Source: Acidimicrobiia bacterium (lineage in GTDB: Bacteria; Actinomycetota; Acidimicrobiia; Acidimicrobiales; Aldehydirespiratoraceae). From it: a stretch of DNA of 64,000 nt. Shown in pieces: positions 48,244 to 55,844 of this stretch; the first letter of the stretch is position 1; the number at the start of each line of letters is the position of its first letter. The notes under the pieces were generated by a model, which did not search any database, was not told the origin of the DNA, and worked only from the letters and a program-made list of their open reading frames with translations. A program made the position numbers and the translations under genes. The stretch covers positions 21,265-85,264 of the forward strand of contig JAJEHD010000008.1 of the NCBI GenBank assembly GCA_022819505.1, given 5' to 3'.

Positions 48244-49452
48244 TCATAGCACGATCACGTCGACCGGGTCGCCCACACCCAGTCGGGCGCCGTCGGGCAC
48301 CACCGCGAGGGCGTCGGCGCGGGTCATGGCCGCCAGCTGGTGGGAGCCCTGACCACCGGACCGGGCCACCCGCAGCACGCCCCGCTCGTCGCGTGTGGCG
48401 GCCACCCGCACGAAGTGGGTCTTGCCGTCGCTGCGGTGACCGAGCTCGTCGCCGCAGACCGCCCGCACCAGGGCTGGGCCGAGATCGTCGGCGCCGTGGC
48501 CCGCCATGGCCCTCAGGCCGGGCTTGGCCAGCAGCTCGAAGCTCACCATCGACGACACCGGGTTACCCGGCAGGCCGAACACCGGGGTTCCGTCGACCAG
48601 GCCGAAGGCGAACGGCTTGGCCGGCTTGATGGCGATCTGCATCCAGCGCATCTCGCCGATCTCGTCCAGCACCACCTTGACGTAGTCGAAGTCCCCCATC
48701 GACACGCCCCCCGACGAGAGCACCGCGTCGCAGTCCGCCGCGCCGGCCTCAAACGCCCTGGAGATGTCGTCGGGACGGTCGGGTGCGATCCCGAGGTCCA
48801 CGCCCTCGAAGCCGGCCTCCGCCACCAGCGAGAGCAGCGTGCGGCGGTTGGTGTCGCGGATCTGACCCCTCCGCAGCGGTCCGGGCGTGTCGGCCAGTTC
48901 GTCGCCGGTCGACAGCACCCCCACCCGGGGCCGGCCGTGGGCGGCGACCTCGTAGGCGCCCACCGCGGCCAGCAGGCCGACCCGGCCCGGCGTCACCACC
49001 GTGCCCACGTCGAGCACCTGCTCCCCGGCGGCCACGTCCTCACCGGGATGGCGGATGTGGTTGCCGGCCTTGACCGAGGCCTCCACCACGACACGGTCCT
49101 CGTTGCCGTCGAGCCGGCGGGTCAGCTCCACCTTGACGACCGCGTCGGCGCCGTCCGCGATCGGTGCCCCGGTCATGATCCGGGCGGCCTGGCCCTCGCC
49201 GACGTACAGGGATCCGTCATCGCCGGCTCCGATGGTGCCGACCACCTCCAACTCGACAGGCGCGCTGCGAGTGTCTTCGGCCCGCAGCGCGTAGCCGTCC
49301 ATGGCCGTGTTGGCGAATCCCGGGATCGGCTCCGCGGAGAACACCGGCTCGGCCAGCACAAGGCCGAGGGCCTCATCCAACCCGACCCGGCGCGCCGGCA
49401 GCGTCTCGATCCGGGAAAGGACGTGGTCCCGGGCCTCCTGGAGGGGAATCAT
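48244..49452 (-). CDS. moeA: molybdopterin molybdotransferase MoeA / gephyrin-like Glp
   Basis: A 402-residue MoeA/gephyrin-E-domain protein. FANTAMDGYALRAED, ARIMTGAPIADGADAVVKVE, STGDELADTPGPLRRGQIRDTNR, LSSGGVSMGDFDYV and GLPGNPVSSMVSFELL are the usual motifs. It inserts molybdate into adenylylated molybdopterin. In Corynebacteriales, a homologue (Glp) instead takes part in cell division with the membrane receptor GlpR, and a GlpR-like gene lies nearby here. Either or both roles are possible. Start at the ATG at 49452 (MIPLQEARDHVL). Confidence 0.93.
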   Translation of the reverse strand: MIPLQEARDHVLSRIETLPARRVGLDEALGLVLAEPVFSAEPIPGFANTAMDGYALRAEDTRSAPVELEVVGTIGAGDDGSLYVGEGQAARIMTGAPIADGADAVVKVELTRRLDGNEDRVVVEASVKAGNHIRHPGEDVAAGEQVLDVGTVVTPGRVGLLAAVGAYEVAAHGRPRVGVLSTGDELADTPGPLRRGQIRDTNRRTLLSLVAEAGFEGVDLGIAPDRPDDISRAFEAGAADCDAVLSSGGVSMGDFDYVKVVLDEIGEMRWMQIAIKPAKPFAFGLVDGTPVFGLPGNPVSSMVSFELLAKPGLRAMAGHGADDLGPALVRAVCGDELGHRSDGKTHFVRVAATRDERGVLRVARSGGQGSHQLAAMTRADALAVVPDGARLGVGDPVDVIVL

Positions 49453-49516
49453 CGAGCCCGGCCCCGGCCTCGACGGCCACACTCGGCAGCGGGACCGGAA
49501 CCGGCCGGGTTGGGGA

Positions 49517-50101
49517 TCATCTCTTCAGCCTCCGCTCGGTGCCGCGCCATAGCCGCACGATATTGCCGTGGTGGCGCATCGCCATAACGCCCATCACCAC
49601 GGCCGCCACGACAACCTCGGGCCCCGGCCAGCCCAGCACGAGGGCCAGCACCGGATACACGACGCCCACGCTCAGGGAGCCGAGCGCGGCCACCCTGGTC
49701 AAGCGCACCATGCCGAAGAACACCACGACGCAGATCAGGCCAATGATCGGGTCGAGGACCAGACCGCCGCCGCCGGCGGTCGCCATCCCCTTGCCACCCC
49801 GGAAGCGTCTCAGGACCGGCCACACGTGGCCCGCCACTGCGCCGATCCAGGCCGCCATCGCCTCGGGCCGGTCCCACAGTAGTAGGGCGATGCCGATGGG
49901 CAGTGCTCCCTTGGCCATGTCGCCGAGAGCCACCCCCACGCCGGCGAGGCGCCCGCCCAGGCGGTAGATATTGGTGGCGCCCGGGTTCCCCGACCCCTCG
50001 CTGGTGGGATCGTGGCCGATCTTGTTCCCCACCAGCGTCGCGGTGGGGAACATGCCGGCCCCGTAGGCCGCGACGAAAGCGACAGCCATCCACACCGTCA
50101 C
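49517..50101 (-). CDS. plsY: glycerol-3-phosphate acyltransferase PlsY
   Basis: A 194-residue membrane acyltransferase using acyl-phosphate to make lysophosphatidic acid, the substrate of PlsC. Conserved motifs are SGNPGATNIYR, GDMAKGALPI and RFRGGKGMAT. About five membrane helices. GTG at 50101, 6 nt after a TACCAT box. It is divergent from fmdB. Confidence 0.94.
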   Translation of the reverse strand: MTVWMAVAFVAAYGAGMFPTATLVGNKIGHDPTSEGSGNPGATNIYRLGGRLAGVGVALGDMAKGALPIGIALLLWDRPEAMAAWIGAVAGHVWPVLRRFRGGKGMATAGGGGLVLDPIIGLICVVVFFGMVRLTRVAALGSLSVGVVYPVLALVLGWPGPEVVVAAVVMGVMAMRHHGNIVRLWRGTERRLKR

Positions 50102-50107
50102 GCCCGA

Positions 50108-50113
50108 ATGGTA
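50108..50113 (-). promoter_or_regulatory. -10 box of plsY (leaderless)
   Basis: TACCAT on the minus strand, 6 nt before the plsY GTG at 50101. Confidence 0.5.
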
Positions 50114-50191
50114 GAGGCCGAGCGAGCAGGCGAGCGAACCTGGGCGTGCCCGAACGGAGGCGGGCGCGGTGTCGCGGTTTCGAGGCCCGGT

Positions 50192-50197
50192 TATCCT
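50192..50197 (+). promoter_or_regulatory. -10 box of fmdB (leaderless)
   Basis: TATCCT, 8 nt before the fmdB GTG at 50206. Confidence 0.55.
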
Positions 50198-50205
50198 TCG
50201 CCGCC

Positions 50206-50601
50206 GTGCCGATGTACGACTACCGCTGCGAACGCTGTTCCGTGCAGTTCGAGGTGAGGCAGTCGTTCAGCGACGATTCGCTCTCCGTGTGCCCGCCCGA
50301 GGGCGGGCCGGCTTCGTGTGAAGCGCCGGGCGAGGGGCCGGTGAAGAAGGTGTTCAGCGGGGTGGCCATCGCCTTCAAGGGCGACGGCTTCTACAAGAAC
50401 GACCACGGTGCCAACGCCAAGGGCCGCCGCAAGGAGCGGGAGTCGGACTCCTCCAAGGACTCGTCCGGCTCGTCGACCTCCAAGGAGTCGTCCAGCAAGG
50501 ACTCGTCCGCCAAGGAGTCGTCGAGCAAGGACTCGTCCTCCAGCTCCAGTTCGAACGGGGGGCGGGCAAAGGCCGACGCCAGCACCTCGTCGTCCTCCTA
50601 G
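50206..50601 (+). CDS. FmdB-family zinc-ribbon protein with Ser-rich tail
   Basis: A 131-residue protein. The N-terminus (VPMYDYRCERCSVQFEVRQSF) is the FmdB zinc-ribbon start, with CxxC and later cysteines in SVCPPEGGPASCEA, then KKVFSGVAIAFKGDGFYKND. After about residue 75 it is almost only Ser, Lys, Asp and Glu in SSKDSS/SSKESS repeats. FmdB was named for formamidase regulation, but the general role is unknown. I chose the GTG at 50206 because it gives the canonical start and follows a TATCCT box; the longer frame upstream is not real. Confidence 0.88.
   Translation: MPMYDYRCERCSVQFEVRQSFSDDSLSVCPPEGGPASCEAPGEGPVKKVFSGVAIAFKGDGFYKNDHGANAKGRRKERESDSSKDSSGSSTSKESSSKDSSAKESSSKDSSSSSSSNGGRAKADASTSSSS
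50449..50555 (+). repeat. imperfect repeats encoding the Ser/Lys tail of FmdB
   Basis: Degenerate 15-18 bp units built on AAGGACTCGTCC / AAGGAGTCGTCC, encoding SSKDSS and SSKESS. Such a tract can change length by slippage. Confidence 0.6.
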
Positions 50602-50641
50602 CTTCCTAGCTTCGAGGACCGCTCGTCGCGAACCGCGACCC

Positions 50642-50706
50642 CCGCCGCTCCGGCGGCGGCTCGTCGCCCCTGGCGACCGTCCCAGCGGCTCGGGGCGTCC
50701 CGAGCC
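50642..50706 (+). terminator. two hairpins downstream of fmdB
   Basis: CCGCCG-CTC-CGGCGG at 50642-50656 and GGCTCGGG-GCGT-CCCGAGCC at 50687-50706 (8-bp stem). No T run follows. They lie between fmdB and the SAF-like gene and may end the fmdB transcript. Confidence 0.4.
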
Positions 50707-50758
50707 CAGGGACCTCCCACCTCCGCTGGGCCGCGCCCGGTCGATCACAGGAGCCTCG

Positions 50759-51307
50759 ATGTCGCCAGCCACGCCAGCCACACCACTCGCACAGGACCGC
50801 GATCCGACGCAGCCGCGTCTCGGACCGTTCCGCAGCTCACCGTCGCCAGCCCGGCCGCCGGCCCGCCACAGCGCCGCCGCGGGGCGGCTCAGGATCATGC
50901 TGTATCGCCATCGGTGGTTGCGCTGGGCCGCGGCTGCAGCGGCGGCTCTGGCCGTCTTCGCCGCCCTCAGCGGTGACACCTCCGACCCGCCTCAGGCACC
51001 GGTTGAGGCCGTGCCTCCAGGGCCGTCAACCCGGCTCCCTCCCGGCACCCGGGGCGTGCCTGTGCCCGTCGACAGCACGGTGTTCGCCGTGGGCGACGCC
51101 GTGGATGTGCATGCGGTTCTTGACGGCGCCGCGGTAGTGAGGGGAGCGGCGATCGCCTCCGTCACTACGGACGAAGTGATCCTGGCGGTGCCCTCGGACC
51201 GGGTGGACGCCACCGTCGACGCGCTGGCCACGGGAGGCGTGATGCTGGTTCTCGTACCCCCGCCGCAACGTGACCCGGCTGCGCCTGCCGGCGCGACCTC
51301 CGGATGA
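50759..51307 (+). CDS. SAF/CpaB-like membrane-anchored protein
   Basis: A 182-residue protein with a hydrophobic helix (HRWLRWAAAAAAALAVFAAL, about residues 49-68) and an extracytoplasmic region: LPPGTRGVPVPVDSTVFAVGDAVDVHAVLDGAAVVRGAAIAS...EVILAVPSDRVDATVDALATGG. This resembles the RcpC/CpaB and SAF-domain proteins often found beside fmdB in Actinobacteria, but the N-terminal half of a normal SAF domain looks missing. The ATG at 50759 has AGGAG upstream; the internal ATG at 50897 is possible. No pilus genes are nearby. Confidence 0.6.
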   Translation: MSPATPATPLAQDRDPTQPRLGPFRSSPSPARPPARHSAAAGRLRIMLYRHRWLRWAAAAAAALAVFAALSGDTSDPPQAPVEAVPPGPSTRLPPGTRGVPVPVDSTVFAVGDAVDVHAVLDGAAVVRGAAIASVTTDEVILAVPSDRVDATVDALATGGVMLVLVPPPQRDPAAPAGATSG

Positions 51308-51314
51308 GACTGCG

Positions 51315-52127
51315 TCAGCGCCAGGAGGTGGCCGCCAGGGCGAGGACGGCGGCTCCGGCTAGGACGCGATACACGACGAAGGGCTGGAGGCTCGCCCGGG
51401 ACACGATCCGTGTGGTGCCCCAGACGGCCACCCATCCGGTGACACCTGACGACACCATGCCCCACACCAGCGCGGGCCACAGCGCCGACGGGACGCTCAG
51501 CTCGACGAGGCCGTAGACGCCGGCACCGGCGATCACCGGGAGGCTCATCAGGAAGGCGAGGCGCACGGCCGCCTCGCGGCTGTAGCCGAGCGCCCGGGCC
51601 ACGGTCATGGTCGCACCCGAGCGCGAGACCCCCGGCTGCAGTGCGAGCGCCTGGCCGGCGCCCATGGCCAGCGCATGGCCGATCCCGAAGTCCTGCTGGC
51701 TGCGCCGCTCCGCGAGCCGGTCGGAGGCGCCCAGCAGCAGCCCGAAGGCGATCAACGCCACCGCCACCGCCACCACCCCGCCCGAGCCCCGCAGCGCGTC
51801 GCCCGCGAACACGCCCACTACGCCCGCCGGCACCGCGGAGGCCGCCAGGCTCCAGGCGACGCGACCGTCGGATCCCAGCGGACCGCGGCCCAGCAGCGGC
51901 GACAGGACGGCCCCGACGTAGGTAGCGACGTCGCGGCGGAGGTATGCGGCCGCCCCGATCAGGGTGCCGACGTGCACGGCCACGTCGAAGGCGGTCGCGG
52001 TGTCGCCCGACAATTCGTCCCAGCCGAACAGCCAACGGACCAGGATCAGATGGCCGCTGGAGGAGATCGGCAGGAACTCCGAGAGGCCCTGCACGATGCC
52101 CAGGACGATGGCGTGCAGGATCGGCAC
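51315..52127 (-). CDS. uppP: undecaprenyl-diphosphatase UppP (BacA)
   Basis: A 270-residue membrane phosphatase that recycles undecaprenyl pyrophosphate to the carrier lipid for wall synthesis. Active-site motifs are GIVQGLSEFLPISSSGHLIL (Glu-rich motif and PISSSGH) and GVSRSGATMTVARALG. Eight membrane helices are expected. GTG at 52127 gives the conserved start. It ends 8 bp from the convergent SAF-like gene and 24 bp after pmbA. Overproduction of the family confers bacitracin tolerance. Confidence 0.93.
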   Translation of the reverse strand: MPILHAIVLGIVQGLSEFLPISSSGHLILVRWLFGWDELSGDTATAFDVAVHVGTLIGAAAYLRRDVATYVGAVLSPLLGRGPLGSDGRVAWSLAASAVPAGVVGVFAGDALRGSGGVVAVAVALIAFGLLLGASDRLAERRSQQDFGIGHALAMGAGQALALQPGVSRSGATMTVARALGYSREAAVRLAFLMSLPVIAGAGVYGLVELSVPSALWPALVWGMVSSGVTGWVAVWGTTRIVSRASLQPFVVYRVLAGAAVLALAATSWR

Positions 52128-52150
52128 CGCAGGGACCGCCCGCCGGCCTC

Positions 52151-53497
52151 TTAGGTGCCGGACATGGTCACGTCGGCGATGGCGAGGGTCACGCCGGCTG
52201 CGCTCATCGGCAGCCACTCCAGGTCGGAGCCCACCTCGGCTACGTCCAGCAGCAGGCGCTGGATCGTGCTCGCGATGGTCACTTCCCGCACCGGCTCGGC
52301 CGTTTCGCCGCCGCGGATGCGCAAGCCCTCCGCACCCACCGAGAAGTCGCCCGACACCGCGTTCACGCCGCTGTGGAGGCCGGTGACCCCCTGCACCAGT
52401 AGGCCGTCGTCGATGCCGGCCACGATCTCGTCCTGGCTGCGGGTTCCGGGGGTGAGGCTCAGAGCGTGGGCACCGACACCTGGGGTGCCCTTGAACCCGC
52501 CCCTGACCGCCGAGCCGGTGGAGGAGACCCCGGCCCGCCGGGCCGTGTAGGTGTCGTAGAGGAACGACTGCAGCACCCCGTCGGTGATCAGCGGGATGCA
52601 GCGGGTGGCCAGGCCCTCGGCGTCGATGGCCGACGCGGTGAAGGCGTCCGGATCGGTGGCGTCGTCGACGAGCGTCAGCGACGAAGCCCCGACCACCTCG
52701 TTCATGCGGTCCGCGAACAGCGACCGGCCCTTGAGCACCGCTTCGCCGCTGAGGGTCGCGCCTACGATGCCCAGGAGGCGGGCCGTGACGTACGGGTCGA
52801 GGACCACGGTCAGCCGGCGGCTGGGGGCTTTGGCCGCGCCGAGCAGCCGGGTGGCGCGGGTGGCCGCGTCGGTTCCGGCCGTCTCCGCCGACAACTCGCC
52901 GGGATGGCGCCCGACGGAGAAGCCGAAACCCGTCTGGGTGTCGTCGCGCTCGGTTGCCAGACTGAACGCGGCCAGGTAGCAGCCGGTCTCCCGGGCGGTG
53001 GCGGCCACGCCGCGCGAGGTGGCCACCGCGGACTCGTAGACCGAGTCGGCGTACTCGGCCGACTCCACGCCGGTAACCCTCGGATCGGCGGCCAGAGTGA
53101 CCCTCTCCAACTCCAGGGCGAGAGCCACCTTGTCCTCGGTCCGGAACTCGACCAGCTCGGAGCGGTACAGGTCCAGCGACTCGGGCTCCACGCCGTCAGG
53201 CTCGGCCACGCCCGCGAACTCGTCGACGCTGCCGAAGCGGGAGTTGTCGAGCGCCTCGTCGAAGGTCTCGCGCACGGTGTCGTCGTCGAGGGTGGCGGCG
53301 TACGCGAAGCCCTGCCGCCCCTGGTGCACCACCCTTATTCCGATCCCCTGCGCCGCCGCGGCGGTGAGCGACTCGACCTCGCCTCCGTAGGCCCGCACCT
53401 CGGTCTCGCGCTCGTGAGCCACGAAGGCGTCCACGTCAATGCCGTGGCCGGCCCAGCCGACGACCCGCTGCGCGATCTCGAGCAGGCTCTGACTCAC
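52151..53497 (-). CDS. pmbA: TldD/PmbA-family metalloprotease, PmbA (TldE) type
   Basis: A 448-residue subunit of the TldD-TldE peptidase. It lacks the HExxxH metal motif and has GRSLFADRMNEVVGASSLTLVDDATDP and RGGFKGTPGVGAHALSLTPG typical of the TldE partner. The heterodimer degrades unfolded peptides and matures some peptide antibiotics. tldD lies immediately upstream, separated by 43 bp. GTG start at 53497, within a 19-bp repeat of the tldD end. Confidence 0.9.
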   Translation of the reverse strand: MSQSLLEIAQRVVGWAGHGIDVDAFVAHERETEVRAYGGEVESLTAAAAQGIGIRVVHQGRQGFAYAATLDDDTVRETFDEALDNSRFGSVDEFAGVAEPDGVEPESLDLYRSELVEFRTEDKVALALELERVTLAADPRVTGVESAEYADSVYESAVATSRGVAATARETGCYLAAFSLATERDDTQTGFGFSVGRHPGELSAETAGTDAATRATRLLGAAKAPSRRLTVVLDPYVTARLLGIVGATLSGEAVLKGRSLFADRMNEVVGASSLTLVDDATDPDAFTASAIDAEGLATRCIPLITDGVLQSFLYDTYTARRAGVSSTGSAVRGGFKGTPGVGAHALSLTPGTRSQDEIVAGIDDGLLVQGVTGLHSGVNAVSGDFSVGAEGLRIRGGETAEPVREVTIASTIQRLLLDVAEVGSDLEWLPMSAAGVTLAIADVTMSGT

Positions 53498-53511
53498 GCG
53501 GCGGTGCCGCC
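53493..53511. repeat. 19-bp direct repeat, copy 1 (at pmbA start)
   Basis: Identical to 53540-53558, period 47 bp. It overlaps the start codon of pmbA; the other copy is the tldD end. Confidence 0.65.
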
Positions 53512-53539
53512 CAGCTCGGGAGGCTCCGGCAGGGCCGGG

Positions 53540-53558
53540 CTCACGCGGCGGTGCCGCC
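53540..53558. repeat. 19-bp direct repeat, copy 2 (tldD end)
   Basis: Holds the last codons (GGTAA) and TGA stop of tldD. See 53493-53511. Confidence 0.65.
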
Positions 53559-54932
53559 GACGGTGAGTGCGGTCACCCGCAGCGTCGGCGTGCCGTCTCC
53601 CACCGGGACGCCCTGGCCGTCCTTTCCGCAGGTGCCCGGCGATCCCATGGCGAAGTCGTTGCCGAGGGCGTCGATCCGGGTGAGCACCTCGGGGCCGTTG
53701 CCAATCAGGTTGCCCTCCCGGATGGGCGCGGTGATCTCGCCGTTCTCGATCAGGTAGGCCTCGGTCATGCCGAACACGAAGTCCCCGGTGGCGGTGTTGA
53801 CCTGGCCGCCTCCCAGCTGGGCCACGTACACGCCGTGGGGCGTGTCGGCCACGATGTCGTCGGGGTCGGCGTCGCCGTTCTCGATGTAGGTGTTGGTCAT
53901 GCGCACCATGGGCAGGTGCTGGTAGCTCTGGCGCCGGCCGTTGCCCGAGCTGGCCCGGCCCTCCTTGCGGGCCCGCAGCCGGTCCCACATGTAGTCGGTT
54001 AGCACCCCGTCGGAGATGAGCACGTTGCGGGCCGCGGGCTTGCCCTCGTCGTCGATGCCGTAGTGGCCCCACTCCCCCGCCATCGTGCCGTCGTCCACCA
54101 GCGTCACCGTCGGGGCGGCCACTCGCTCGCCGATTCGTCCGGCGAACGCCGAGGCCGACTTGGCCACCAGGTCGGCCTCCAACCCGTGCCCGCAGGCCTC
54201 GTGGAACAGCACCCCGCCGCCTCCGGGTCCGACCACCACCGGCATCTCGCCGCTGGGGGCGGGCCGGGCGGTGAGCTTGGTCAGGGCCCTGCGGGCGGCC
54301 CGGCGGGCCATCTCCTCCACGTCGTAGAGGTCGAACAGCTCGAACCCGGCGGTGCGGCCCGCCGACTCGCGGCCCGTCTGCATGCCGGTGTCGCCCGAGG
54401 CCACGCAGGACACCGAGAACAGGGTGCGCACCTGGTCGTCGCTGGTGAACAGGCCGTCGCTGTCGGCCACGAGGATGCGGCGGCGGCCGTCGCCGTAGCG
54501 GGCCGACACCTGGGTTATGGCCGAGCCCGTCGACCGGGCGGCGGCGTCGGCCGCGGTCAGCAGCGCCACCTTCGTGGACTTGGGCACGTCCTCGGGGGGC
54601 ACCCGGACGGTCAGCGGTCGCGGCACCTCCAGCGACGACACCTCGACGACCCGCCGGGCTCCGCCCGACTGCCGGGCCGCGGCCGCGGCCGCGCCGGCCG
54701 CGGCGGCCAGGCCCGTCTCGCTCAGGTCGGCGGTGTGGGCAAACCCGGTGGTCTCGCCGACCACCACGCGGATGCCGGCGCCGCGGTCCCGGCCCGAGAC
54801 GACCTCCTCGACCCGGCCGTCATCGAGGATCGCCGACGACGAGCGCCTGTCCTCCGCGAAGACCTCCGCGAAGTCCGCTCCGGTGCGCATGGCCACGGAG
54901 AGCGTCCGGTTCACGAGTTCCGCTTCGAGCAT
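53541..54932 (-). CDS. tldD: metalloprotease TldD
   Basis: A 463-residue catalytic subunit of the TldD-TldE peptidase. The zinc motif HEACGH is in GVLFHEACGHGLEADLVAK. GTMAGEWGHYGIDDEGKPA and FVFGMTEAYLIENGEI are also family motifs. The ATG at 54932 follows a TACAGT box by 8 nt. That box overlaps the PAP2 gene's box on the other strand. tldD and pmbA read in the same direction. Confidence 0.93.
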   Translation of the reverse strand: MLEAELVNRTLSVAMRTGADFAEVFAEDRRSSSAILDDGRVEEVVSGRDRGAGIRVVVGETTGFAHTADLSETGLAAAAGAAAAAARQSGGARRVVEVSSLEVPRPLTVRVPPEDVPKSTKVALLTAADAAARSTGSAITQVSARYGDGRRRILVADSDGLFTSDDQVRTLFSVSCVASGDTGMQTGRESAGRTAGFELFDLYDVEEMARRAARRALTKLTARPAPSGEMPVVVGPGGGGVLFHEACGHGLEADLVAKSASAFAGRIGERVAAPTVTLVDDGTMAGEWGHYGIDDEGKPAARNVLISDGVLTDYMWDRLRARKEGRASSGNGRRQSYQHLPMVRMTNTYIENGDADPDDIVADTPHGVYVAQLGGGQVNTATGDFVFGMTEAYLIENGEITAPIREGNLIGNGPEVLTRIDALGNDFAMGSPGTCGKDGQGVPVGDGTPTLRVTALTVGGTAA

Positions 54933-54939
54933 GAGCGAC

Positions 54940-54946
54940 TACTGTA
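54940..54946. promoter_or_regulatory. shared bidirectional -10 element of tldD and the PAP2 gene
   Basis: TACTGTA reads as TANNNT on both strands: TACTGT (54940-54945) 6 nt before the PAP2 ATG at 54952, and TACAGT (54946-54941) 8 nt before the tldD ATG at 54932. Both genes would be leaderless from one element in a 19-bp gap. Confidence 0.55.
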
Positions 54947-54951
54947 ACGCG

Positions 54952-55821
54952 ATGGCTTCGGGAGCCGCCGCCGTCGACACCAGCGACGACACGGAGTCCG
55001 ACGAGGACTCGGCGACCGGCTCCGAGGGCTCCACAGGCTCGCTGAGCGGCCGGCTGCACTGGTGGAGCGAAGTCCTCATCATCGGCGCGTTCTACGGCGT
55101 GTACACGATGATCCGCAACCAGTTCGGGTCAGAGTTGGGCGACTCCGTCAAGCAGGCGGCCATCGACAACGCCTACGACATGATCGCCTTGGAGCGGGCC
55201 GTGCACCTGTTCGGTGAGAAGGGCATCCAGGACCTGTTCATCGAGTGGGACCTGTTCATCCAGTTCTGGAACATCTTCTACGGGTTCTGCCACTTCGCAG
55301 TGACGATCGGCGTGATGGCCCTGCTGTTCTGGCGCCACCCGGTGCGCTACGGCATCCAGCGCACCGTGCTGGCGATCACCACCGGGCTGGCGCTGATCGG
55401 GTTCGCCCTCTACCCGCTGATGCCGCCGCGCCTGCTCAACGACTGCGGCCCCTTCGGCGCCTGCGACCTCAGGTACTCCTACGTCGACACCCTGGTCGAC
55501 CCGGGCGGGTTCTGGTCGTTCAACTCCAGCGCCATGATGGAAATCTCCAACCAGTACGCGGCCATGCCCAGCCTGCACATGGCCTGGGCCATCTGGTGCG
55601 TGGTGGCCGCCCTGCCGGTGCTGCGGCGCCGGTGGATGCGCCTGGCCCTGCTCGCCTACCCGTGGCTTACACTGTTCGCGGTGATGGTTACCGCCAACCA
55701 CTACTGGATAGACGCCGTGGGCGGCCTGCTGGCAGTGGTCATCGCCTATCCGCTGGGAGTGCTGCTCTCCCGCAGGCTCCCGCCCTGGCTCGCGCCCCGC
55801 CCGATCACTGCGCCCACGTAG
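54952..55821 (+). CDS. PAP2-family membrane phosphatase / AUR1-like protein
   Basis: A 289-residue membrane protein. After an acidic, Ser-rich tail of about 35 residues come six helices. The phosphatase motifs are YPLMPPRLL, MPSLHMAWAIW (PSGH-type, with His) and ANHYWIDAVGG (SRxxxxxHxxxD-type, with His and Asp). The arrangement is that of the PAP2_3/AUR1 group, which includes inositol-phosphoceramide synthase-like enzymes. The substrate is probably a lipid phosphate but is unknown. The start is the ATG at 54952, decided by the -10 box; upstream in-frame codons overlap tldD. Confidence 0.83.
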   Translation: MASGAAAVDTSDDTESDEDSATGSEGSTGSLSGRLHWWSEVLIIGAFYGVYTMIRNQFGSELGDSVKQAAIDNAYDMIALERAVHLFGEKGIQDLFIEWDLFIQFWNIFYGFCHFAVTIGVMALLFWRHPVRYGIQRTVLAITTGLALIGFALYPLMPPRLLNDCGPFGACDLRYSYVDTLVDPGGFWSFNSSAMMEISNQYAAMPSLHMAWAIWCVVAALPVLRRRWMRLALLAYPWLTLFAVMVTANHYWIDAVGGLLAVVIAYPLGVLLSRRLPPWLAPRPITAPT

Positions 55822-55844
55822 GAGCACCGACAGGAGGGAATCCG

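Noticed and set aside
50449..50555. Ser-tail repeats as a CRISPR array or satellite
   Set aside because: The units are in frame, code for SSKDSS-like residues, and have no spacers.
55245..55844. 200 extra N-terminal codons for dxs
   Set aside because: They lie in another frame of the PAP2 gene; the ATG at 55845 has a strong AGGAGGG site and gives the normal length.
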